From Suillus spraguei (taxonomy: Eukaryota; Basidiomycota; Agaricomycetes; Boletales; Suillaceae): a stretch of 64,000 bases of DNA. The DNA lies in contig JABCPU010000138.1 of the NCBI GenBank assembly GCA_016800925.1, positions 93,508-157,507 of the forward strand. Direction: 5' to 3'. Below are positions 20,845-30,317 of this stretch, piece after piece. The position numbers and the translations under genes are program-made. The notes below the pieces were generated by a model. It did no database searches. It was not told where the DNA came from and saw nothing but the letters and a program-made list of their open reading frames with translations. Numbering within the stretch: the first letter of the stretch is position 1; each line of letters starts with the position of its first letter.

Positions 20845-21450
20845 CGCTCTCCTTAGCAATGTTTACTACACTAGCTTTAGCACTGATGCGGACGTTCTAC
20901 CAAGGTGCATTCATAATAGGTCAGCATCTCCATGGAAATGAACGTGAGGCAGGTCAATGCATTAATGGTGACATTTGAACTAGGTGAATTGTGAATTCCT
21001 CAGGCCGGTATTAGCATATTTTAAAGTAAATCATCTCTTGTCACACTTTATCGGGGAGCCTAATTTTCACACTCGTAATGATTCGGAATGCAACCATCTC
21101 GTCATCGCTTTTTCGAGGGGACGTTTCATACGTGGCTAATACTAAGGTGCCGGGCATTGCCATCATTGAATTCGCTAGCACATATAATGGGCCACTGAGT
21201 ATGATATTACTTTCCAGTCAACCTTGTTCCCCGCTCCATTGTTAACACTTCTCCTAGTTTTGTCAATCACGGGATAGCCCGTTAAAGCTGCCAATTCCCC
21301 TACCTCCGTCCCCATTACCGGTAGGCTAAATTTCTCCAATGGTACTTATAACCTCGTAGCGCACGATAGAGCTCGTTTGCAGGCCCTTAGGAATCGCAGC
21401 AAGCACGGACAACGTCAGATTAATGTTCCACTGACAAACAATCTTATAGC
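20845..21450. other. Spacer, no gene seen
   Basis: AT-moderate sequence with stops in all frames. Nothing recognised. Confidence 0.4.
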
Positions 21451-21506
21451 CTATCTGTCAGAGTCAAACATCTATACCCCCATAGATGTTTGACTCCAAC
21501 AGATAG
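21451..21506. mobile_element. 56-bp palindrome abutting XRN1 copy B
   Basis: Arms CTATCTGTCAGAGTCAAACA and (reverse complement) CTATCTGTTGGAGTCAAACA extend to 25 bp each with two mismatches, around a 6-base ACCCCC loop. The ends CTAT...ATAG and the size match the 54-bp element, though the inner sequence differs. It touches the first base of XRN1 copy B. Confidence 0.7.
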
Positions 21507-24500
21507 AAGCGTTCCACTTACCTGTCCCCAAGCGTTGTACCAGACATAAATGATACATCCCAAACGACATCCATCGACTTTGTATTCAACCCAACGACGA
21601 CACCCTTTGCAGACAACGGAACTCCACCTGAATCTTGAACCATAGTAACCCTGTCTCCCAAGGCAAAGCGCTGGTTCTGGAGTCGATAGATAGCGTGCGA
21701 TGGTTTTAGAACTGCGTGACGAGGGATATTCTTCACAATGGCTTTCTTGATTCCAGCTTTGGACCTGTTCTTATTGATGTCATCGGCAACCTGTTCAATT
21801 TCTTTGACAGTGCTCTAAAGACAGTGTTGAATGAAACGTGACTCGGGATAAACGGCGATTCTATACCTTCGCTAGGCTGTTCGAGAATAGGGAAACTGGC
21901 TCAAGATCTCGGACGCCTTCCGATTTGAGCCACGACTTTACTTCCTTGACCCCAGCATCAGCGTGAGAGTCAAAGATGTCCGTAGCGCGAGCCATATCTA
22001 TCATCCTGAAAATGAGATCAAGGAATTGTCGGGCAAATCCAACAGCTTACCGTCGCCCCCTTGGTCCAGAATCGCGAAGATTTCTGGGAATTTATCCGAC
22101 AAAGAACTGAGTTCCAATTCGGATGCAATTCGGACAGGACCCACCTTACATTCACGAATGAGGTCAAGTGCCTTCTCGCTAAACTCCCAATAACGACCAG
22201 CCTTCCGTGAATAGTCAATAACTTTCAAGCCCTTGGCCTCGAACTTGATGCTCAGTCCGAGATTGTTCTTTTGATGATCGGAGGTGAGAACCATGAAGCT
22301 TGACGTGATTTTGGAGAGGGCTCTGGGTGACATTCCGATTGTGGAAGCTGCTTTGAGCGATGGCAAGTAGTGCAGTGAAACACGACTATCAACAATAATC
22401 TTGAACTTGTTATTCTCCGTTTTATCTGAAAGGAAGAACTACGAGATCAATTAGAAAGATAAATTGTGGTAGGGCATTGTGACATACTGCCAGAACAACA
22501 GACAAAGCGCTGTCAGTAGTTGAAGACACCTGGGCAGCCACACCATACGCGTGTTCGCCAAGGGAGAAAATGTTCGTTCCGTCAGGAAATTCCTCCGACA
22601 GAGGTGGAGCATCCTTCTCGAGGAACCTGGGATCTTCAGATGCAACTTCTGAGATGACCATCTGGACGGCTTGTTCGAGTTCTTTTTCGGGTCCTTCGTA
22701 GTCTTTAACCAATGCGCCTGATTCTAAGCGTTTCAAACCTGCACGAATGTGTAAAGAGCGAACGTCCATAAAGTACCAGCACGCACCTTTTAGCGGACGG
22801 ACGTGCACCAGGACATCGACGTCCACCAGTGATCACTCCACATCTCTTCGAATATAGCGTCTCAATCCGCTCAGCTGTGCCCTTCCAATGGCTCAAGCTC
22901 TGGTGGGAATGCAGATTGGAAACAACCTTCGCCAGAGTACCAGGCACGAGTACCAACTTCTCGTACTTGAACAATGAATCGGACACGGCCGTGACCAGCC
23001 CTTCTTGCAAGAAAGACCAACCGATGAAAGTGCGTTTGCCAACCATTTCCTGGGCGATATCCTCTACCTTGCGGTTTTCGTGAAGATTTTGTATGTGAAC
23101 TGCCATTGACTTGTTGCGGGTTTCGGAACCGTGTACATTGACACCGTGAAAGTCTAGTTGTGCTGTGTGGGGTAATGTACCCACAAAGGGAATCCAGCGA
23201 GGGGTTTTGCACCGAGGCATACACCTTCGCATAGTCCAGGGACGAGATGGAGTCCATCAAGATTTGGCAGGTCGAAGGATTCCATCTTACATGTGCAACG
23301 ATATATAGGAGGGAATAAATCCGGTAACGATGAAGGATAGACTGTGGACTCTCCAGGACTGAAGATAAATTTGGTACTGGTTCCAAACCCATTGCGGCGG
23401 GGTTTCTCTGGGGTCAACCTATGTTCTCGAGCTGCACACATGGGACGATGACGAACTACAACCAAAAAGCGGAATTTGCTACTCACATTTCATTGCTCGT
23501 AACAGCCGCTGCTCATCAATGAAGGGAATCTTAACGATTGCTTCCCATTCTTGCTTTCATTTAAGTCTTGCTCAAATTCAAGAGTCCAATATCGGTGAAT
23601 TTGGATCGTACATTAGGTCCTATAATTGATTAGTCTAATGTATGACACAGGCCACTGAACATACTTGATATGCTATCGCAATATGTTCCATGCTTGCGGA
23701 CGGGAGGACGCCCATCAGTTGTTTGAAAGGATGGAAAGGTTTACCCAGCTCGAACATGAACGACTTGTCACCAAGGTCGCGTAAATCTTGAAGAAAATGT
23801 GAACATAGCACAACGAGGACAGGGAATGTAAAAAGTACCAGATATCCACGGGGCGTAATGGTAATTGTAAAACCAGCCCCAGGAGGCGATCCCACTGTAA
23901 TAGTAGTGCATAACCCATTGTAGACCCTCTGCGTAGCGGTATATCGAGTCGTCCATCTCTTTAGGGTCATCATAGGAGATTCCAAGTTTCTCCTGTCGTG
24001 CAACAGGTTGGTCTGACGAACGGTATACAAGGCGGGGACGCACCTTGTAATATCCTCTCTTCCATTCGGACATTTTGTCGTTGATGGATTGTTCATGTCG
24101 TGCGTCAAAACCCCCACCTTCTTCATCATCATCCACCACAGGGCCTTGTCGAATTTCTTTGACACTCGATCTACTGCAGCCCTACCTTCTTCATCATCTT
24201 CCTCCACATCTTCCCACTCGCCCTCACTATTCCCGTCTCCGTTAGCTTGCTCTGAATCAGTTTCTGCCAAGGGTTCGTCCAAAATCCTGGGAGCCGCCAT
24301 GTAACAAGATTTTGATCCTCTTCATCATACTCATCCCAAGTAACCGACAGATGCAACTCCTCCGCCAGGGTGCTGATGAACTTCCGTTCCCGAGCGAAAA
24401 ACATATTAGGCATTGTCAGGGCTGCAGTACGGTGCTGTGAGGGTTTCCTGCGGTTTTGCAATACAAACTGCTGTATTTGATCAAAAATGTCTCGTTGAGG

Positions 24501-24511
24501 GCGCGTAATAA
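21507..24511 (-). pseudogene. XRN1: XRN1 5'-3' exoribonuclease, partial copy B
   Basis: Copy of roughly 54005-57019 in reverse orientation. It keeps the ELSSLSDKFPEIFAILDQ segment that is interrupted by a stop in the right-hand gene and deleted in copy A. Copies A and B share variants that the right gene lacks (for example ACCTGTTGCACGACAGG), so they look like sisters. Lesions include a lost base in the GFLDEP codons near 24282 and small deletions near 23556-23585. The nuclease half is absent. The 5' side of the copy runs into the GTCACC-rich repeat region. Confidence 0.9.
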
Positions 24512-24527
24512 CTATATATTTGGTTTT

Positions 24528-25195
24528 GCAGGCGCACCCCTGTAAGCGTCACCCCGTCACCCTCCCATATAAGGTATCTGGTTATGTTAGGGGCTGTCCG
24601 TCACCCTCATATTTTTTTCCCATATGCCATTTTTTCTCTCTTGGCTGTATCATCGTCACCTTTCACCTTTTAAGCGTCACCTTTTCCCTTTCAAGTGTCA
24701 CCTTTGCAGGTGCACCCCTGTAAGCGTCACCCCGTCACCCTCATATTTTCTGCCCAGATGCCATTTTTTCTCTCTTGGCTGTATCATTGTCACCTTTGAC
24801 CGTTCAAGTGTCACCTTTTCCCTCTCAAGCGTCACCTTTTCCCTCTCAAGCGTCACCTTTTCCCTTTCAAGTGTCACCTTTGCAGGTGCACCCCTGTAAG
24901 TGTCAACCCGTCACCCTCCCATATGGGTATCTGGTTATGTGAGTGGCTGTCCGTCACCCTCATATTTTTTCCCATATGCCATATTTTTTTTCTCTTGGCT
25001 GTATCCTCATCACCTTTTACCTTTCAAGCGTCACCTTTTTCTCTTTAAGTTTCATTCCATCACCCTGTCCACATATGCCTTTTGGTCATGTAAGTGGCCG
25101 TCACCCTCCCTTTTTTCCCAACTGCCATTATTTTCTGTTGGCTGTATTATGGTCACCTTTCCCCTTTCAAGCGTCACCCATCACCCTATGGGGAG
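24528..25195 (+). repeat. 177-bp GTCACC-rich tandem repeat
   Basis: GCAGG(C/T)GCACCCCTGTAAG starts units at 24528, 24706 and 24882 (spacing 178 and 176). Each unit contains many CGTCACCTTTTCCC-type words plus TTTCTCTCTTGGCTGTATCA. Units 1 and 3 share a TATCTGGTTATGT segment that unit 2 lacks. The plus strand stays open for about 80-100 codons in places, but product sequence is low complexity. Confidence 0.75.
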
Positions 25196-26397
25196 GGGAC
25201 TCCGGCTGTAGGGGGGGTCCAGACGTTCCCTTTTTTTTTTTTGGGTTTTTTGGTTTTTGATTTCAACTCGGGGGCTTTCGTCAGAATTCTTCCCACGCTC
25301 CAGGCGCTTTCTCGAACCATTCACTTTTGAGCGTTTCGCTCGTCGCTCGCCAGGATCTTGGCCTGTTGATGTCGCAAGACTATGGGTGGACTCTCCTTGA
25401 CGAGGGCCACGACTTTGATTTTCATCGGAAAAAGTTCCCACGGGTCGAGCAAGCAAAAATGCGAAAATTCCTAATTCGCCAAGTCTTGCGATGTGGCTTT
25501 GTTTGGCACTGCTTATATAAGCAAAAGTGCGGTCAATCACCGGTCTTTTCCCCTTCCCTCCTCCTCCTTCTACTCAACGATTTTCGCATTTTTGACTATT
25601 TGGCAAATCTTTTGACCTCCACATTTCTCCTTCCCTCTCTGACTCTCTTCTTCCTTCTAGCTCCGCATTTTTGACTATTTGAGCAAGTCTTTCTGTCTCT
25701 CTTCCTCCTCTCCTTCCCACTCAATCATTTTGGCACTTTTGCTCTCCTCTCCTTCTTCTGTTTCTACTCCTCCTGCTCTCTGCCCCTCCTCCTCTTTCTG
25801 CTCTTCCTGTTTCTCATTTTCGCATTTGTCAGTCAATTAGTATGAATTTGCTTCCACTATAAGAGAAATTAAAGAAGCTTATAGGAGGAGCTCAAAGGTA
25901 GAGTCATCCAGGGTTCTATATGATCAAGTTGAGCATACTCAACTCCAGCAACCAGGGTGGCTGCTAACATTTTCACATCTTCTTCATCATCAAGAACGTG
26001 TCATTCATCAGATACTGTAGTAGCAGATCATTCATTAGAGTGCCAACAAAATCTAGATTATTATTATTTTATTCAATGTGTGCTACAACTTTCATTGTCA
26101 TCAGAAAAAGTTCCCATGGTCAAGTAAGCAAAAATGCGAAGTACGGTCAACCATAAGTCTTTTCCCATCCTTTCTCTTTCTTTCCCTCCTCCTCATTCTC
26201 CATTTTCGCATTTTTGACTATCTGGTAAGTCTTTCTGTCTCTATTTTTGTTTCTTCCCTCCTTCTATTCAATCATTTTCGCATTTTTGATTATTTGGTAA
26301 GTCTTGCTCTCTTCTTCTTCTTCTTCCCTCTCTGACCCCCCTTTCCTTCTTCTGGCTCTCTTCCCTCCTCCCCCCCCCCTCAATAATTTTCGCATTT
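25196..26397. other. Pyrimidine-rich region with a dispersed word
   Basis: The plus strand is largely C/T. The phrase CGCATTTTTGA(C/T)TATTTGG, followed by (C/T)AAGTCTT, recurs near 25587, 26208, 26278 and 26391, with a shorter form near 25664. GATTTTCATCGGAAAAAGTT near 25415 recurs as a variant near 26095. It looks like eroded retroelement or LTR material upstream of the chromovirus piece; no gene seen. Confidence 0.45.
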
Positions 26398-26874
26398 TTG
26401 ATTATTTGGCAAGTCTTTCTTGTTTCCACCTTTCCTTGCCTCCATGGGAAAATCGGAGATAAGGTTTGGTTATCTGCTGCCAATCTTAGACTCAAACTCC
26501 CATCGAAGAAACTTGCGCCGAAGCGATACGGACCCTTCCCGATCACCGATGTTTTATCACCCATCACATTCACACTCAAGCTCCCTCCGCAGTGGAAAAT
26601 TCATCCTACGTTCCATGCTTCCGTCTTATCGTCCTATAGCGAAACAGACGTACACGGTCCGAACTTCCCTGAACCACCACCTGACATCATCAAAGAAGAA
26701 GAAGAAGAATATGAAATAGAAGCAATTCTTTCTCACAAAGGAACCGGCACTCGCCGACACTATCTTGTTTCTTGGAAAGGATATTCATCGGGAGATAACA
26801 AATGGCTCCCAGAGAAGAACTTGAAGAACTCCGCTCGAATCTTGAATGCTTATAAGAAGCAACATGCCCTCTGA
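26398..26874 (+). pseudogene. Chromovirus Pol C-terminus (integrase tail and chromodomain)
   Basis: Reading GKIGDKVWLSAANLRLKLPS, KKLAPKRYGPFPITDVLSP and HPTFHASVLSSY is the GPY/F module at the end of Ty3/gypsy integrases. YEIEAILSHKG, YLVSWKGYSSGDNKWLPEKN is a chromodomain, which guides integration to chromatin by binding histone marks. Only about 145 residues of a polyprotein of more than 1,000 remain, and the preceding sequence is pyrimidine-rich DNA, so it is truncated. Confidence 0.85.
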
Positions 26875-26927
26875 TTACCCTTCAGTCAATCAACCGCACC
26901 AGCACTTGATCAACTACCACCATCGAA

Positions 26928-28397
26928 ATGTCTTTCCCCACTGCCTACATCACCCCTGTCACCATTGCCAACAATGACTCCGACTCTGATGTTGAAAACT
27001 ATGGATCCCTCACCACAGAAATCGACAATACCTCTTACATCGAAGCCGCCCTTCTATGTGAAGGACATGCCCTTGAAATTGAAAGAATTCTCACAGAAAA
27101 AGGCGCCTTCCCGGCCCTCCTCCTCGTCAACATTATCCGCACCGCCGCTCTCATTGAAGCCACAGCCAATGAAACTACCGATCCTACATTCCGTCAACGC
27201 TTCCTACATCTTCAAAAACGTATTCGTTCTTACACTATGCTGTTGCTTCCCGGTTCTTTTAAAAGCAATGTTGAAGAAGCTATTCACATCGTGGCCGAAC
27301 GTCGAGCAGGTGTTGCTCGACCTCCCTCTCCGCAGGAAGATATGCCACTTCCTATTCCAGTACCCTCTTCTTCGCGTGTGTATTCTAGTGTTGACGCCCT
27401 TGCTGGCTTATGCACTGCTGTTCAAGAGATCGGGCAGCTTACCAACACAGTCGTTGAAACCATCCAGCAATCAGTCGCTGAAACCAGAGCAGCCAGAAAC
27501 TTAGTCGAAGAAGCCATTACTGATCTACAACAAACACAAGCCAACCTCGCTTCCCCCCGAACCCCGTCTCCTATCGACAAACAGACCTCACCATCTCCCG
27601 TCATAGTCTCTCTTGACCATCCTGCATGGCTATATGAACCTTGCACAGAAAAACAGTGTGAGGCCGCAAAACTATTGGGAATCCCTGTCACTGAGCTGGT
27701 AACACTCGGTCCTCGACTTCGCGACCTCCACATCCATCCTCCCATGACTATTCCATCATCATTTGGTCCAATGGATCCTGTCTCGCCAGTTTTAGTAAAA
27801 GACCTCGGCATCACTTCCCCTTCTTCCTCTAACGAACTTCTTGCGATTGCTGAACGAGGGACTACTCCCGACCTCCCCGCCTCCGCGTACACGCTAACCA
27901 GTAAACAACAAGCGCAGCTTAGGCATGACAATGCCTTTGCCTTAAAACACATGACGCGACAGAAAGGGAAGAAGCGTGCTAGATCCACCAGTCCCAAACC
28001 CGTTATTTCACCATCACCACTACGCATGACCACCTCTAACACTGACAAAAACATGAAATGCCGAGTCTGTGGCATCATCGGACATCGACAAAAGAATTGT
28101 CTTGACTATCAGTGTCAAATCTGTCTGCGACACGGTCCCACCCATCTGTCCATTTATTGCCCTCAGCGTCGTGGAGAACCCCTGTTCACGCTTACCTGGA
28201 AGGATGATGGATTTTATGATGCACTGCGTAGGTGGGAACAGTATCTTATTAACCAACGACGACGAAAAGAAGGTCGACGAGCGAGAACTGTAGCAGAGGA
28301 GGAAGCAGCCTATATGTTAGGAGGAAGTGCCGTTGATGAAGACGTCGCTAACTATGACGACTATGATCCCGTCTATGACAACAACAGGGATATTTGA
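26928..28397 (+). CDS. Extra zinc-knuckle ORF of the chromovirus (489 aa)
   Basis: An intact frame 53 bp after the Pol stop and 33 bp before the LTR. The middle is helical and acidic with Pro/Ser linkers (VVETIQQSVAETRAARNLVE). The C-terminal third has a basic patch (RQKGKKRARS) and a Cys/His cluster CRVCGIIGHRQKNC then CQICLRHGPTH...C, two zinc-knuckle-like units as in nucleocapsid proteins. It ends in an acidic tail (DEDVANYDDYDPVYDNN). It may be a displaced or additional Gag-like protein. Position after pol and before the 3' LTR is unusual for Ty3/gypsy but occurs in some lineages (from memory). Confidence 0.7.
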   Translation: MSFPTAYITPVTIANNDSDSDVENYGSLTTEIDNTSYIEAALLCEGHALEIERILTEKGAFPALLLVNIIRTAALIEATANETTDPTFRQRFLHLQKRIRSYTMLLLPGSFKSNVEEAIHIVAERRAGVARPPSPQEDMPLPIPVPSSSRVYSSVDALAGLCTAVQEIGQLTNTVVETIQQSVAETRAARNLVEEAITDLQQTQANLASPRTPSPIDKQTSPSPVIVSLDHPAWLYEPCTEKQCEAAKLLGIPVTELVTLGPRLRDLHIHPPMTIPSSFGPMDPVSPVLVKDLGITSPSSSNELLAIAERGTTPDLPASAYTLTSKQQAQLRHDNAFALKHMTRQKGKKRARSTSPKPVISPSPLRMTTSNTDKNMKCRVCGIIGHRQKNCLDYQCQICLRHGPTHLSIYCPQRRGEPLFTLTWKDDGFYDALRRWEQYLINQRRRKEGRRARTVAEEEAAYMLGGSAVDEDVANYDDYDPVYDNNRDI

Positions 28398-28430
28398 AAG
28401 TCGGTGATTTTCAATGTAATACGGGGGTAA

Positions 28431-28905
28431 TGTTACAATCGTACGTGCCCCTATTCATTTTCCCTTTGTTTCCTTACTTGTATGACGTGTCACATGACTT
28501 TGCCTTATATGCTCAACGCATCTGTACAACACATGCCTTCCTTATTAGGATACGCAGTTACATTCTCACAGTTACTTGGTCTGTGCGCACATATTGGCCT
28601 ATTTAAGCACAGTGTACTTGTAGTAGATTCCTTACTTTAATCTTACTGGGTTTTACCTGGAATCTCCTTTGCTTAGGTCTCCAACCTAAGTCGTCTTGAA
28701 TCGTCTCTAAGTCTAAGCACTCCTTAGTCTTAGTCTCTATTCTTGCAGAACCTCTTGGACATATCCTTGAGGCCAGACTCTTGATCGTACTCGGAACACA
28801 TTCCTTGTACTTTCACCTTGTCCTCTTCTGGACATTGTAAGAACCTCCCAGCAGACCGTCTGTGTCTTCTCACTGTCGCTGGTGACGCCACCCCAGTTCG
28901 TAACA
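28431..28905 (+). repeat. LTR of the chromovirus (475 bp)
   Basis: Begins TGTTAC and ends GTAACA, a 6-bp inverted terminus with TG...CA. A TATTTAAG box lies near 28599 and pyrimidine-rich leader-like DNA follows. It is inserted at the 3' part of the Myb/SANT gene; CTTAA on the right flank is a candidate for one half of a target duplication whose mate is not visible. Confidence 0.75.
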
Positions 28906-29315
28906 CTTAATGTACCTTTTTTGAAATATATTCATTCCATACTGATCCCGCAGCTTCACCCTCAATATTGGCCCCTTTAGTGTTGTCCCAGTGAACACCA
29001 GACTGTTGGCGATATTTCTGAATCACATTATATGTCTGCTTTAGCTATATGATCTCTTATCAGTATACAACTAGATGACATATGTATCAATATATGACGT
29101 ACCAATGCCCATTTTGTCTTACACATTGCCCCTGTCTTCTGTGGACCACTCTGCAGATACTCAGAAATGGCCTCTGCGGCGCCATTGTATGTCACATCTT
29201 TGAAGTTCCCAGTGTCCCCAACCTTGTCCCGATTGTTGAATAAATACAAGAGAAGCTGATCAGTTTCTGTGTTGGTCCAGACAGCCCTGTCTGCATGAGA
29301 TGACTCCTGAGCCAT
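28906..29315 (-). pseudogene. Myb/SANT-like DNA-binding protein cut by LTR
   Basis: From the ATG at 29315: MAQESSHADRAVWTNTETDQ, LLLYLFNNRDKVGDTGNFKD, GPQKTGAMCKTKWALV. An intron (GTACGT...ATATAG, about 29046-29103) leads to LKQTYNVIQKYRQQSGVHWD, NTKGANIEGEAAGSVWNEYI. This is the Myb/SANT-like domain seen in fungal proteins associated with PIF/Harbinger-type elements. The frame runs into the chromovirus LTR after SKK, so the C-terminus is lost. An upstream Met at 29426 is possible. Confidence 0.65.
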
Positions 29316-29426
29316 GGAGAGGATGTGGACCTGAGCTGATAAAACTATAGATACAACACTAGCCCAGATGTGGTTCTGATCTTGTAGATCTTTAGTCGTA
29401 TATCGAGGTATAGTACAGCTAGACAT

Positions 29427-30317
29427 TACGGGTCAAAGGGAAGTTCAAGCTCCGTCATCGGGCTTCAAACCGGAACTGCTATGCCGATGTTACATAACGT
29501 CCTTCAAGTTGGCAAATTCACCTTACCTCCGGTTACCGAACTAAGCCTTAGCAGCGAACCGGCGAACTCGGCTCCCAATTGAACACGAACTTTTAGAATT
29601 GAGCAGCCCTCTACTAGCGCCGTAAGCATCAAACTTCTTTTTGACAAGCGAAATTTATGCGTCTCTCGCTGATTAACGATGCTTATAACGAACTCGGCTC
29701 CCAGGTGAACGCGATTTTTTAGAATTGAGCATCCCTAACTTCTAAGTAACTCAACACTTCAGTGAAAGACATACCTGTTATAAGCAGCCATACGCATTCT
29801 GCCCCTTTGCTGTTCCCTTTGGCGTACCATGGTTAACAGCGGATGTATCTCAAACACTTAACATCTAGACTGGTTACCAGTCTACTTGACCAATAGATTA
29901 ATTCATTCAACCTAGCCGCATCTGCCCAAACGTTTAAAATTTTCGCTCTTACGATATCATGCAAGTTGTCGCACATTTTTCACCTTTTTACTAGTGAACT
30001 TACTACTATACACTATATGGCTATATATTATATATATCTCAACACATTTTCATATTGTTTTGGTTATCTCATTTGATAGAGTACATCACTGGGATTCCAT
30101 TGCACCAACTTTTAAGGAAATTGGTGGTCAGAAACATGAGTTATGATCATTTTACTGTTAACTGAGTGATTTAACTCAATCACTATATTAGGACAGTATA
30201 ACTCCATCATAGGACATCAAACATGTAACAGATGCACTGGTATATATACTATAGTGATGGGAATATATGATTTTGCACTCATTTCTAATATTGTCATATT
30301 ATGTCTGCTGGTCCAGG
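29427..30317. other. Spacer with a 49-bp direct repeat
   Basis: No gene seen. CGAACTCGGCTCCCA...TTTTAGAATTGAGCA(G/T)CCCT occurs at about 29559-29607 and again at 29690-29739. The rest becomes AT-rich toward the satellite. Confidence 0.5.

Larger units (their letters stand above)
26398..28905 (+). mobile_element. Ty3/gypsy chromovirus, 3' end only
   Basis: In order: integrase C-terminus with chromodomain, an extra ORF, a purine-rich tract (ACGGGGGTAA, 28421-28430) and one LTR. The 5' LTR, gag, protease, reverse transcriptase and integrase core are not in the window. Confidence 0.8.
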
